Assembly: GCF_017875955.1 (NCBI RefSeq)
Contig: NZ_JAGINK010000001.1
Coordinates: forward strand, 2,758,501 to 2,822,500
Source: Pseudomonas sp. BP8
GTDB lineage: Bacteria; Pseudomonadota; Gammaproteobacteria; Pseudomonadales; Pseudomonadaceae
Reading direction: 5' to 3'
DNA length: 64,000 nucleotides
The stretch's first letter is position 1. Each line of letters opens with the position of its first letter. The position numbers and the translations under genes were made by a program. Of the stretch, positions 18,724 through 28,394 are shown one piece after another. The notes below the pieces were generated by a model. That model made no database searches, had not been told where the DNA came from, and saw only the letters and a program-made list of their open reading frames with translations.

Positions 18724-20463
18724 ATGCCCAATAACCACAAGAAAATCGAAGAACTGCGCAGCCAGCGCTGGTTTGCCCCCGATACCATCCGCGCCTTTGC
18801 CCATCGCCAACGGCTGCAGCAGATCGGCCTGCGCCGTGAAGAGTTCATGGGCAAGCCGGTCATCGCCATTCTCAATACCTGGAGTGAAATGTCGCCGTGC
18901 CACTCGCACCTGCGTGAGCGCGCCGAAGCGGTCAAGCGGGGCGTCTGGGCGGCGGGCGGCTTTCCAGTAGAGTTGCCGGTGCAGTCGGTAGGCGAGGTGA
19001 TGGTCAAACCGACCACCATGCTCTACCGCAACCTGCTGGCGATGGAGACCGAAGAGCTGCTCCGCTCATTGCCGATCGACGGCGCAGTGCTGCTGGGCGG
19101 TTGTGACAAGTCCACGCCCGGCTTGCTGATGGGCGCGCTGAGTATGGACTTGCCAGTCATCTACTGTCCCGCAGGGCCGATGTCCAACGGCCAATGGCGC
19201 GGGGTCAAGACCGGTGCCGGCACCCACACCAAGAAGTACTGGGACGAGCGCCGTCTGGGACTGATCGACACTGTCGCGTGGGAAGAGCTCGAAGGCGCGA
19301 TGACGCGTTCCATCGGTACTTGCAATACCGTCGGTACGGCCTCGACCATGACCAGTATTGCCGACGCCATGGGCTTCACCCTGCCTGGCGCGTCGAGCAT
19401 TCCGGCTGCCGATGGCGCGCACCCGCGGATGGCATCGCAGTGCGGTTCGACCATCGTCGAGCTGGTATGGCATGACCGCCGTCCTTCGACCTGGCTGACC
19501 GACAAGCACGTTGCCAACGGGGTAGCGGTGTACATGGCCATGGGCGGTTCGACCAACGCCGCGATCCACCTGATCGCCATTGCCCGGCGCGCCGGCATCG
19601 ACCTGACCCTCGATCAGCTGGCCGCCGCTGCGGCGAAGATTCCGGTCCTGCTCAACCTGTTCCCGTCCGGTACGGCCCTGATGGAGGATTACCATTTTGC
19701 CGGCGGCCTGCGCGCGCTGATGCGCAAGATCGAAGCGCACCTGCACCTGGAGTGCGAAGGCGCCACCGGCCAGAGCTGGGACAGCCTGCTGGCCGATGCT
19801 CCGTGCTATGACGACGACATCATTCGCCCGCTCGACAACCCTGTTGTCAGCCTTGAACAGGGCACGACCCTGGCCCTGCTGCGCGGCAATCTCTGCCCCG
19901 ATGGCGCCGTGATGAAGTCATCTGCGGCCGACCCGCGACTGCGCCGCCACAGCGGCCCGGCGCTGGTTTTCGATGACCACGAAACCCTCAGCCGGATGAT
20001 CGACGACCCTGCGCTTGAGGTCACCGCAGACACCGTGCTGATCTTGCGCAACGCCGGCCCGGTCGGCGCACCAGGCATGCCTGAGTGGGGCAACCTGCCG
20101 ATCCCCAAACGACTGCTGGAGGCGGGCGTGCGCGACCTGCTGCGTATCTCCGACTCGCGCATGAGCGGCACCCACTATGGCAGCTGCGTCCTGCACGTGG
20201 CGCCCGAAGCCGCCGTCGGCGGGCCGCTGGCACTGGTGCGCAGCGGCGACATCATTGACCTGGATGTCGCCGCCGGCACGCTGAACATGCGCGTCAGCGA
20301 CGACGAACTGGCCCGGCGGCGCGCCGCGCACGTGCCGCAACACAAGACCTACGGCCGTTCCTTCGCGGCGCTTTACCAGCAGCATGTCACCCAGGCCAAC
20401 GAAGGCTGTGACTTTGACTTCCTGCAGGCCGGCGAAGCCGTTCCCGAGCCACCCATTCACTGA
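18724..20463 (+). CDS. 6-deoxy-6-sulfogluconate dehydratase, IlvD/Edd family
   Basis: The 579-residue dehydratase has iron-sulfur cysteines in SPCHSHL near residue 59, GGCDKSTPG near residue 126 and GTCNTVGTAST near residue 199, and the conserved C-terminal SDSRMSGTHYG segment near residue 477. It belongs to the sugar-acid branch of the family rather than to branched-chain IlvD. In the sulfo-ED pathway it removes water from sulfogluconate to give KDSG. It lies directly behind operator pair 3, and the aldehyde dehydrogenase gene follows after 23 bp. Arabinonate or gluconate dehydratase activity would be the alternative in another context. Confidence 0.9.
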   Translation: MPNNHKKIEELRSQRWFAPDTIRAFAHRQRLQQIGLRREEFMGKPVIAILNTWSEMSPCHSHLRERAEAVKRGVWAAGGFPVELPVQSVGEVMVKPTTMLYRNLLAMETEELLRSLPIDGAVLLGGCDKSTPGLLMGALSMDLPVIYCPAGPMSNGQWRGVKTGAGTHTKKYWDERRLGLIDTVAWEELEGAMTRSIGTCNTVGTASTMTSIADAMGFTLPGASSIPAADGAHPRMASQCGSTIVELVWHDRRPSTWLTDKHVANGVAVYMAMGGSTNAAIHLIAIARRAGIDLTLDQLAAAAAKIPVLLNLFPSGTALMEDYHFAGGLRALMRKIEAHLHLECEGATGQSWDSLLADAPCYDDDIIRPLDNPVVSLEQGTTLALLRGNLCPDGAVMKSSAADPRLRRHSGPALVFDDHETLSRMIDDPALEVTADTVLILRNAGPVGAPGMPEWGNLPIPKRLLEAGVRDLLRISDSRMSGTHYGSCVLHVAPEAAVGGPLALVRSGDIIDLDVAAGTLNMRVSDDELARRRAAHVPQHKTYGRSFAALYQQHVTQANEGCDFDFLQAGEAVPEPPIH

Positions 20464-20486
20464 ACCTTGCCTTGGATAACTGACTG

Positions 20487-21947
20487 ATGCTCGAACTCAA
20501 CGATCCTTCCTTGCTCAAACAACAGGCATTCATCGACGGCCAATGGGTCAATGCCGACTCTGGCGCAACCTTTGCGGTCACCAACCCGGCTACCGGTGAG
20601 ACGCTTGCCCGCATACCGCAGATGGGCGCGGCGGAAGCCGAGCGTGCGGTGCTCGCTGCGCACCGTGCCTTCAAGCAGTGGAAGCGCACTACTGCCAAGC
20701 AACGTGCCGAGCTGCTGCAACGCTGGTACGCCCTGATGCTCGAGCATCAGGAGGACCTCGCCCGCTTGCTCACCGCCGAGCAGGGCAAGCCCCTCGCCGA
20801 AGCACGTGGCGAGCTGAGCAACGGCATGTCGTTCGTGCAGTGGTTTGCCGAAGAAGCCAAGCGTGTGTACGGCGACACCATTCCTCAGCCCTCGCCAGAC
20901 AAACGCATCCTGGTCACCAAGGAGCCGATCGGCGTTGCGGCGGCCATCACACCGTGGAATTTCCCCCACGCGATGATCACCCGCAAAGTGGCGCCGGCAC
21001 TCGCTGCGGGTTGCTCGATGGTGTTGCGGCCGGCCAGCCAGACCCCGCTGTCGGCGCTGGCGCTGGCAGCCTTGGCCGAACGGGCCGGGATCCCTGCCGG
21101 AGTCTTCAGTGTGGTCACCGGTAGCGCCACCCAGATCGGCAGCGTGCTGACCGGCCACCCGCTGGTGCGCAAGTTCAGCTTCACAGGCTCCACGCCGGTG
21201 GGCAAGCTGCTGATCGCGCAATGCGCCGAGACGGTCAAGAAGGTCTCGATGGAGTTGGGCGGTAACGCCCCGTTCATCGTATTCGATGACGCTGACATTG
21301 ATCTGGCGGTGGAAGGCGCGATGCTCTCGAAGTTTCGTAATGCCGGGCAAACCTGTGTCTGTGCCAACCGTATTTACGTACAGGACAGCATCTACGCGCA
21401 GTTTGCCGAGAAGCTTGCTAGCGCCGCCGCCGCCTTGCGCCTGGGCAACGGTGTCGATGCCGACGTGACCCAAGGGCCGATGATCGACGAGTCGGCGGTG
21501 CGCAAGGTCGAAGAGCACATCAGCGATGCCCTGGAGAAAGGCGCGCGGCTGATCACCGGTGGCCAACGCCACGCCCTGGGGCGCAGTTTCTTCCAGCCGA
21601 CGGTGCTCACCGAAGTCACCGCGCAGATGAACGTTGCCCACGAAGAAACCTTCGGCCCGCTGGCGCCGCTGTTCCGATTCTCCAGTGAAGATGAGGTGGT
21701 GGAGCTGGCCAACGCAACCGAGTTCGGCCTGGCCAGTTACTTCTACAGCCGCGACATTGGCCGGGTGCTGCGCGTCAGCGAGGCGCTTGAATACGGCATG
21801 GTTGGCGTCAACACCGCGGCGATCGCCAATGAAATGGCCCCGTTCGGTGGGGTCAAGCAATCCGGCCTTGGCCGCGAAGGGTCCCGCTACGGCATCGAGG
21901 ATTATCTCGAGATCAAGTACGTCTGCCTTGGCGGTGTCGACCGCTGA
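20487..21947 (+). CDS. 3-sulfolactaldehyde dehydrogenase, GabD-like aldehyde dehydrogenase family
   Basis: The 486-residue aldehyde dehydrogenase has TPWNFPHAM near residue 154, the NAD-loop FTGSTPVGK near residue 232, the general-base Glu in MELGGNAPF near residue 255 and the catalytic Cys in GQTCVCANR near residue 289. The length and motifs match succinate-semialdehyde dehydrogenases, the group from which sulfolactaldehyde dehydrogenases come. It would oxidise the aldolase product to sulfolactate, which a TSUP protein then exports. It is the last gene of the regulon. A 160-bp gap with inverted repeats around TGCAGGGG/CCCCTGCA separates it from the convergent helicase gene. Confidence 0.88.
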   Translation: MLELNDPSLLKQQAFIDGQWVNADSGATFAVTNPATGETLARIPQMGAAEAERAVLAAHRAFKQWKRTTAKQRAELLQRWYALMLEHQEDLARLLTAEQGKPLAEARGELSNGMSFVQWFAEEAKRVYGDTIPQPSPDKRILVTKEPIGVAAAITPWNFPHAMITRKVAPALAAGCSMVLRPASQTPLSALALAALAERAGIPAGVFSVVTGSATQIGSVLTGHPLVRKFSFTGSTPVGKLLIAQCAETVKKVSMELGGNAPFIVFDDADIDLAVEGAMLSKFRNAGQTCVCANRIYVQDSIYAQFAEKLASAAAALRLGNGVDADVTQGPMIDESAVRKVEEHISDALEKGARLITGGQRHALGRSFFQPTVLTEVTAQMNVAHEETFGPLAPLFRFSSEDEVVELANATEFGLASYFYSRDIGRVLRVSEALEYGMVGVNTAAIANEMAPFGGVKQSGLGREGSRYGIEDYLEIKYVCLGGVDR

Positions 21948-22107
21948 AGTGCAGCGCATGCAGGGGCATAAATGCTGCGTGCGACCTTGCCTCTGTAGGC
22001 TGGCTTGTGTCGGCGTGGCCGTGCCGGGGCGCCGGGCCGGTCGGAAGCGACTGCGCAGCAGCCCCTGCACTTTCAACTGAATGGCATCAGGACAAGCCCC
22101 GCGGAGT

Positions 22108-25100
22108 TTAGCCTTTGAGTAGCGTCAACAGGGCGTCCGCGTCCAGCTTGGCGCTCATCTCTCCACCCTCCAACAGGCTGTCAGCCAAGTCTCGTTTGCG
22201 CCCGTGCAGAGCGACGATTTGCTCCTCAATACTGTGTTCGGCGACCAGTCGGTAAATGGTTACCGGGCGCTGCTGGCCAATGCGATAGGCACGATCACTG
22301 GCCTGGTCCTCCACCGCCGGGTTCCACCACGGATCGAGGTGGATCACGTAGTCAGCGGCGGTCAGGTTAAGTCCGCTGCCGCCGGCCTTGAGGCTGATCA
22401 AAAATACCTCGCCGCTCCCGGCCTGGAAGGCATTGACGCGGTTTATCCGCTCCTTGGCAGGGGTGCTGCCGTCAAGGTACTGGTAGGCGATGCCTTGCTC
22501 ATCAAGCCATGCGCGAACAATGCTCAAGTGGTCGACGAACTGGCTGAAAACCAGCGCTTTGTGACGGTTCTCCAGGAGCTCCTCGACGATCGCCATAAAC
22601 GCCTGGAATTTGCTCCCCGGCAGGGTCGAATCCGGAATCACCAGCGAAGGGTGACAGCAAAACCGCCGCAGACGTGTGATTTCTGCCAGCACCTGCAAGG
22701 ACCTGCCCGCTCCGGGAGTGACGTTCGCGAGGTTGTCCACCGCTTGCTGACGCAGGGCTTCGTACTGGTGCGCCTCTTCATCGGAGAGGGGCACTTTGTA
22801 GGTGATCTCTGTACGTGCCGGCAGTTCATCGAGCACCTGGCTTTTCAGCCGGCGCAGGATAAAGGGCTGGATCAGCGCCTTGAGCGCGCGCCGGGCCGCT
22901 GCATTGCCCTGCTCGATGGGGGTAGCGAATCGGCTGGCGAAACTTTCCTGGCTGCCGAGCAGGCTCGGGTTGATAAACCGAAACAGGTTCCACAGCTCGC
23001 CCAGGTGATTTTCCAGCGGGGTGCCCGTGGCGACCAGGCGAAAATCAGCCTGCAGTGCCATGACTGCCTGAGAACGTTTGGTCTGGGCATTCTTGATCGC
23101 CTGAGCTTCGTCCAGCACCACGCTGCTCCAGTGTTGAGCGGCGAAGGCTGCGCTGTCCTGTTGTAGCAGGCCGTAGCTGGCGATGACCACATCGCCGGGG
23201 CCGAGGTCATCCAGGGCGCGATGTTGCTGATACAGCCGCAAGCTGAGCTGCGGTGCGAAACGGGTGCTTTCAGCCTGCCAGTTGAGGGTGACCGAGGTCG
23301 GCGCCACGACCAGTTGTGGGCCGCTGGGGGCGCGCTGAAGGAGCAGCGCCAGTGTTTGTACGGTCTTGCCCAGGCCCATGTCGTCGGCCAGACACGCACC
23401 GACGCCCCACTGTGCCAGGCGTGCCAGCCAGGTATAACCTTCATGCTGGTAGGCGCGCAGATCGGCCTGCAGGGCACGGGGTACCTGAGGTTGGTAGTCG
23501 CGTAGCGATTGCAGCTTGTCGAGCTGGGCCTGCCAGCTTTTATCGGTATCGAACTCGCCAACCTCTTCTGCCAATCTGGCGAGCAGCGGTGTGGTCAGCG
23601 GACTAAGGCGCAGGCCTTTGTCGCTGATTCGGTCACTCAGGTGTGCAAGCTCGTCAAGGCGCTTGCGCAAGTTGTCATCTAGGGCCAGCCAGTCGCGTTC
23701 GTCGAGCCTGAGGAAGCGTCCCGGGCTGGCCTTGAGCAGTTCCAGCAACTGGCGCAACTGGAGCACCTTGCCGTCATCGAGTGCTATCTCGCCTTGCAGG
23801 ACAAACCAGTCGCCCTGTTGCTTGAGGCCCAGCTTGAGCTCGCGCAGCCCTTTGCGACCTTTGATTCGCATGCGCTCGCCTTCCGGCCAGATGCAGTGCA
23901 GCTGATCGCCATCCAGTGCATGGAGTTCGCTGAGCAACTGAAGGGCTTGCTGGGGCTGGTCCAGTTGCCACTCCTGGCCGTCGCTGTCGGCATTGGCCAA
24001 GCCGGGGCAGGCTTGCAGGACCTGTTGCAGCGCTTGGCGTTCGCCCGCCAGGTCGCGACACACCTGCAAGGGCTTGCCGTTGCGCTCGCCGAGCAGGTTC
24101 TGCGCGCCTTGGCCTGGGCGAAACCAACTGCTCTCGGCCAATGGGCGCACCAGCAGCTGCAAACGCAACCCTTCGGCGAGCGGCAGCAAGTGTGCGTACA
24201 GGCGGGTGTCGGCGGGCTCCCGGTCAAGCTGCCCGGCGAGTTCGGGCAGGTCCGAATGAATCGGCAATAGGGGCGCAATAGCGCTGACCGCCTCGATCAA
24301 CTGCGTTTTGGCTGATTGCGGCACGCTCAACCCATCACCGATGATCTCGCCGATTTGCCGCAGTTGGCGACTCACTGAGTAGACCAGCACGCGAGTCGGG
24401 GTTTGCTTGTCCACGTAGAGTGTTTCAGCGGTGACGATACCTGGCGGTTCGAGGTGCAGATGGATCTGCCCGTCTCGCGCCTGCAAGTGCAGGCTGGCTT
24501 GGCCTACCTGCAGATCAATGGCGACGTCAGGCGCGTCATGCCAGAACACCGCCGGATGGCCGACCAGCTTGGGCAGGGCAAGACTGGGGGGCAACTCGTA
24601 TTCGACATAGGAGTGAAACGATTGGTGGATCTGGATAAGGCTGATGGCCTGGCGATCTTGCTCGCAGAGGAAGCCCAGCTGATCGCCTTCGTCCATCAGC
24701 CGCTTCAGCGCTACGGGGCGGCCTTTGCTCCACTGCCCCTTGGCACCGAGCTTCTGCTCGCGCGGTTCGAGCTGACTGCTGTAGCTATGCAAATTCAGCA
24801 GCCAGGCCAGGCGCGAGGTTTTTTCGCGCGTCTTGGTGGCTGGTGTCTTGTCCGGCTTGAGCTGAGTCAGCGCGCTGAGTGCATGCTGCCAGGCTTCCTG
24901 GCGCTGAAGGAGCGCGACCAGGGGTTGCAGGCCAGCGTTTTGATGCAGGTCGGCCAATTGCCGGGGGAGGGCGAATTGCACCGAAATGAGGGCATCGAAC
25001 TCTGCCGCGAGCCAGGCGTAACCTTGCAGGCTGAGTTGTTCGCGGTACCCTTGCAAGGTTGCTAGCCAGGAGGACTCGCGCGCCTTGGGAGCATCGAGCC

Positions 25101-26187
25101 AGTACAGTGACAAGGCGAGCAGCAGGCCATCCAGGCCATTGAGCCTGATTGAGTGTACGCCTGGCAGTTGCGGCTTGCTGCCTTGCAACTGTTCGAGCAG
25201 AGGCAAGAGCAGCGCGTAGGCGTCGCCGTAGTTTTGCTTGCTGCCCAGAGTGATCGCCTGCTTGAGCGCCGCGTGCTGGCTGGGATCGTTTTCGGCGATG
25301 AGCGCCAAGCAATACAACTCGTTAACGATGGGCGGCAGGTCGATCTTGCGTTTCTTGGTCGCTTTACGCTGACTGGTGAGCCAGGCCCGCAGCAATTGCA
25401 GGGTCTCCCCGACCTGGCCGCGCAGCATCAACTGCACGGTCTGGCCTGTCAGTTCCTGCGCACCGTACTGCTGCAGAACAGCCCAATCACCGCGCCAGAG
25501 TCCCTGCAGCATGAGCTGTAATCCCAGTGCGCTGTATGGCCTTACGTGCATTTCGCGCTGGGCCAATGCATAGCTGCAACCGACCGGCCCCAGCAGGATA
25601 TTGTTCAGCTCGAGGTGATCCTCGAGCAGCAGCACGCGTAAGGTGTCATTCAGTCGGTCAAGAACTTCCAAACCATCGGGGTCGGCTTGCAGCAGTTGCA
25701 GGGGGTGCAGGGCATGTTGATCAGTGGCGGGAAGGATACTGCTGCAGAGGTGCAGCGACCGCTGCAGGCGCTCGCTGTTGCCGTCCAGCAAGTTCAGCCA
25801 GAGGTCTTGCACAACCCGTCCCTTGCTGGGAAATTGCCACTGCGTGAGTTCGGGCAGGCTGGCTCTGATCTGTTTTAGCCACAGTGCACAGTCGGAGTCG
25901 CTCAGCAGGCTCAGCAACACGCGATTGCGCCGTTGAGGGGCTAGCTTGAAAAAATCCCCCTCGCGGCGCTCCTCCAGCTCAACCCACCCCTGCTGTTGCA
26001 GCATCTCCAGCATGGCCGGCAGGTTAGTGGTGTCCAGCAGCCTGCCGCCCGCGTCACGGATACCCATTGCCCGCAGCAGCTTCATCAGTGAAGTTTTGCC
26101 TTTGCCGGGGTACGCCGTTACCAGCGCATAAAGCACGGCCATGCAGTTGTCGGGCAGAGAATCAGGGGTGAATGACGGCAAGGACAT
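22108..26187 (-). CDS. SNF2/Rad54 family DEAD/DEAH-type helicase
   Basis: The 1359-residue protein has its SNF2 motor in the C-terminal half: Walker A DDMGLGKTVQT, DEAQ-type Walker B LDEAQAIKN, motif III ATGTPLENHLGELW, helicase_C motif LISLKAGGSGLNLT and motif VI ASDRAYRIGQQRPV. The amino-terminal ~850 residues are a Pseudomonas-type accessory region with a GKGKTS loop near residue 25 and no sure domain. Such proteins remodel DNA-protein complexes and resemble the HepA/RapA superfamily. The start at 26187 has GAGG 6 bases upstream and is preferred to 26199. The gene stands alone and is not linked to a methylase or phage-defence cassette here. Confidence 0.88.
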   Translation of the reverse strand: MSLPSFTPDSLPDNCMAVLYALVTAYPGKGKTSLMKLLRAMGIRDAGGRLLDTTNLPAMLEMLQQQGWVELEERREGDFFKLAPQRRNRVLLSLLSDSDCALWLKQIRASLPELTQWQFPSKGRVVQDLWLNLLDGNSERLQRSLHLCSSILPATDQHALHPLQLLQADPDGLEVLDRLNDTLRVLLLEDHLELNNILLGPVGCSYALAQREMHVRPYSALGLQLMLQGLWRGDWAVLQQYGAQELTGQTVQLMLRGQVGETLQLLRAWLTSQRKATKKRKIDLPPIVNELYCLALIAENDPSQHAALKQAITLGSKQNYGDAYALLLPLLEQLQGSKPQLPGVHSIRLNGLDGLLLALSLYWLDAPKARESSWLATLQGYREQLSLQGYAWLAAEFDALISVQFALPRQLADLHQNAGLQPLVALLQRQEAWQHALSALTQLKPDKTPATKTREKTSRLAWLLNLHSYSSQLEPREQKLGAKGQWSKGRPVALKRLMDEGDQLGFLCEQDRQAISLIQIHQSFHSYVEYELPPSLALPKLVGHPAVFWHDAPDVAIDLQVGQASLHLQARDGQIHLHLEPPGIVTAETLYVDKQTPTRVLVYSVSRQLRQIGEIIGDGLSVPQSAKTQLIEAVSAIAPLLPIHSDLPELAGQLDREPADTRLYAHLLPLAEGLRLQLLVRPLAESSWFRPGQGAQNLLGERNGKPLQVCRDLAGERQALQQVLQACPGLANADSDGQEWQLDQPQQALQLLSELHALDGDQLHCIWPEGERMRIKGRKGLRELKLGLKQQGDWFVLQGEIALDDGKVLQLRQLLELLKASPGRFLRLDERDWLALDDNLRKRLDELAHLSDRISDKGLRLSPLTTPLLARLAEEVGEFDTDKSWQAQLDKLQSLRDYQPQVPRALQADLRAYQHEGYTWLARLAQWGVGACLADDMGLGKTVQTLALLLQRAPSGPQLVVAPTSVTLNWQAESTRFAPQLSLRLYQQHRALDDLGPGDVVIASYGLLQQDSAAFAAQHWSSVVLDEAQAIKNAQTKRSQAVMALQADFRLVATGTPLENHLGELWNLFRFINPSLLGSQESFASRFATPIEQGNAAARRALKALIQPFILRRLKSQVLDELPARTEITYKVPLSDEEAHQYEALRQQAVDNLANVTPGAGRSLQVLAEITRLRRFCCHPSLVIPDSTLPGSKFQAFMAIVEELLENRHKALVFSQFVDHLSIVRAWLDEQGIAYQYLDGSTPAKERINRVNAFQAGSGEVFLISLKAGGSGLNLTAADYVIHLDPWWNPAVEDQASDRAYRIGQQRPVTIYRLVAEHSIEEQIVALHGRKRDLADSLLEGGEMSAKLDADALLTLLKG

Positions 26188-26391
26188 GCTGGACCTCATT
26201 GCAGCGATTGTTGCGTCGAGACCCCGAGCTAGGCGTGGACCGCGACCTGTACTCGCGGCATGGCGTCACCCATGTAGCGAAGAGGCCGTATTTTTTCATC
26301 ACCCCCAAGGCTTGTCGACCTTTGGCTCAACGCACTGCAGCGTTTTTCTTCCCGACTGTGCGCATCCGCGGTAAGGCGTCGAATGCTACGT

Positions 26392-27243
26392 TCAACTGCG
26401 TTCGCGCTGCCCATACGCCTGGCTGATGCGGTCGATGACCATGGCCAGCGCGACGATCGCCAGGCCTGCTTCGACGCCTTGGCCGACGTTGAGGGTCTGG
26501 ATCCCGGCCAGCACATCTTCGCCCAGCCCACGGGCACCGATCATCGACGCCACCACCACCATCGACAGGGCCATCATCACCGACTGGTTCAGGCCGGCCA
26601 TGATGCTCGGCAGTGCCAGCGGCAGGGCGATGCTGCGCAGGCGTTGCCAGCGGTTGGCGCCCAGGCTGCCGGCTGCGCGCAGCAACGAAGGATCGATCTG
26701 GCGCATGCCCAGTTCAGTCAGGCGTACCAGTGGCGGCAGGGCATAGATCAGCGTGGCAAATACCGCCGGTACCTTGCCCAGGCCAAACAGCATCAACACC
26801 GGGATCAGGTAGACGAACGCGGGCAGTGTCTGCATCACGTCGAGCACCGGCATGATTAGCCGCCGGGCCAGTGGCCTGCTCGCCAGCAACACGCCCAGCG
26901 GCACCCCAACCAGCACGCACAAGCCGGTACTGACCATCACCAGGGCGAGGGTTTGCAGCAGTTTGTCCCACAGGCCGAGCATGCCGATCAGCAGCAGCAG
27001 GCCTGTCAGCATCAGCGCGCGCGGCAGGCTGCGGCAGGCATGCCAGGCCAGCAGGGCGACCAGCAGCAGAAGCAGCCACCACGGCATCATGCGCAGCAGG
27101 TTCTCCAGACCGACCAACAGCTGCAGCAGGGAGTCGGAGAAACTGCGCAGGTGATCGCCGTAGTGCAGTACCAGCCAGTCGACCAGGCGGTTGACGCGTT
27201 CGGCGAATGAAAACTGCAACGCTTCGGGAAAACCGCCGTTCAC
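26392..27243 (-). CDS. ABC transporter permease, ProW/OpuAB type
   Basis: The 283-residue permease has about six hydrophobic segments and the BPD_transp_1 EAA loop (AAGSLGANRWQRLRSIALPL, near residue 200) that contacts an ATPase. It resembles the glycine betaine/proline or choline uptake permeases. Its start overlaps the stop of the binding-protein gene by 4 bases (27240-27243), so the two form one operon. No ATP-binding subunit follows. About 200 bp without a gene separate it from the helicase. The ATPase must be encoded elsewhere or shared. Confidence 0.85.
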   Translation of the reverse strand: MNGGFPEALQFSFAERVNRLVDWLVLHYGDHLRSFSDSLLQLLVGLENLLRMMPWWLLLLLVALLAWHACRSLPRALMLTGLLLLIGMLGLWDKLLQTLALVMVSTGLCVLVGVPLGVLLASRPLARRLIMPVLDVMQTLPAFVYLIPVLMLFGLGKVPAVFATLIYALPPLVRLTELGMRQIDPSLLRAAGSLGANRWQRLRSIALPLALPSIMAGLNQSVMMALSMVVVASMIGARGLGEDVLAGIQTLNVGQGVEAGLAIVALAMVIDRISQAYGQRERS

Positions 27244-28244
27244 AGTCCGGCCTCGACCTTGCTGGCGACCTCGGCGGGCATCCAGGCTTTCCAGACCGAG
27301 GGGTTGTCACGCAAAAACGCTTGGGCCGCCTCGCGCGGTGGCTGGCGGGTTTCACTCATGCGGGCCAAGGCCTTGTTCAAGGTGGCGATGGGCAGGTCGA
27401 CCTTGCTGAAGGTCTCGACCAGCTCCGGGTACTGCTCACGAAATGCCGCCGAGACACCGATCGACAGTTTCGCCGGCAGTGAACGGCTGCCGCGCGGCGA
27501 GGGGTTTTTCGCGTCGGTGAGGGTGGCCCAGGCCTGCGCGTCGAACGGTGGCTCTTCGAGGCGAACCAGCTCGACGCGGCCCATCAACGGCGTGGGGCTC
27601 CAATAGTAGAAGAGCACCGGCTGACCACGGCGGATGGCCGAGTTGATCTCGGCATCCAGCGCCGCGCCTGAACCGCTGCGAAAGTTCACGTACTGCTGAT
27701 CGAGCCCATAGGCTTTGAGTTTCTGGCTATTGACCGTTTCGGAGGTCCAGCCACTGGGGCTGTTGAGGAAGCGGCCCTTGTCTGGCGACTCAGGGTCGCG
27801 AAACACCTGCGCGTAGCGCTTGAGGTCATCGACCGTGCGCAAGTCCGGGGCGAGTGCCTTGAGGTTGCGCGCGGGGTCGCCCTTGATCACGTAGGCGGGC
27901 ACCCACCAGCCTTCTTCAGCATTTTTAACCGTGTCGCCCAGGCTGAACACCTGGCCCGCCTGTTCCGCCTTGACCCAGGCCGGGCTGCGGCCTGCCCACT
28001 CTTCGGCGATCACCTGCAAGTCATTGCGGGCGAGGGCGACTTCCATGCTGACGGTGCTGCCGGGGAGGGTGTCGGTGGGGTAGCCGTAACCCTTCTCGAC
28101 GATCAGGCGCAGCAGTTCGGTGGTCAGCGCGCCGCTTTCCCAGCCGATGGCGCCAAAGTGGATCGGCTTGCGCGCGTCGGCGGCGCTGGCGCCGCACATC
28201 ACGCTGAGGGTCAGAACCGCCAGTAGCGCTGAAATTCGCTTCAT
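27240..28244 (-). CDS. ABC transporter substrate-binding protein, OpuAC/ProX type
   Basis: The 334-residue periplasmic binding protein has a signal peptide (about residues 1-22, cleaved in the SAADA region) and the OpuAC fold. Aromatic residues typical of quaternary-amine boxes appear in IGWESGAL, EEWAGRSPAW, EGWWVPAY and FYYWSPTPL. It probably binds glycine betaine, choline or a related compound. The ATG at 28244 has GAGG 6 bases upstream. It is divergent from the amidohydrolase operon at 28395 and translationally coupled to the permease. Confidence 0.85.
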   Translation of the reverse strand: MKRISALLAVLTLSVMCGASAADARKPIHFGAIGWESGALTTELLRLIVEKGYGYPTDTLPGSTVSMEVALARNDLQVIAEEWAGRSPAWVKAEQAGQVFSLGDTVKNAEEGWWVPAYVIKGDPARNLKALAPDLRTVDDLKRYAQVFRDPESPDKGRFLNSPSGWTSETVNSQKLKAYGLDQQYVNFRSGSGAALDAEINSAIRRGQPVLFYYWSPTPLMGRVELVRLEEPPFDAQAWATLTDAKNPSPRGSRSLPAKLSIGVSAAFREQYPELVETFSKVDLPIATLNKALARMSETRQPPREAAQAFLRDNPSVWKAWMPAEVASKVEAGL

Positions 28245-28322
28245 CGTGGGCCTCGTCCAGATTGCCGGTGGGCAGGATTGGGCAAGTGTAGACGAGGGCA
28301 TTTAGGGTCAGCGCAGACATCC

Positions 28323-28363
28323 TTGACAGGTCTTGGTCAGCACCCTATAAAGAACATGTTCAT
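28323..28363 (+). promoter_or_regulatory. Consensus promoter with TetR-type operator for the amidohydrolase operon
   Basis: TTGACA at 28323-28328, a 17-bp spacer and TATAAA at 28346-28351 form a near-perfect sigma-70 promoter. The palindrome GAACATGTTC (28352-28361, within AGAACATGTTCAT) begins right after the -10 hexamer and would block initiation. The same palindrome in reverse orientation lies at 32097-32109. Transcription from about 28358 supports translation from the ATG at 28395 rather than 28356. Confidence 0.8.
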
Positions 28364-28394
28364 AAATGATCAACAACAAAAAGGCTATGATCAT

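Noticed and set aside
18724..20463. IlvD branched-chain amino-acid dehydratase
   Set aside because: The sequence is of the sugar-acid branch and it lies under the sulfoquinovose operator with the rest of that pathway.
22108..26187. SNF2 helicase as part of a phage-defence system
   Set aside because: It stands alone. No methylase, nuclease or PLD-type partner is present in the neighbourhood.
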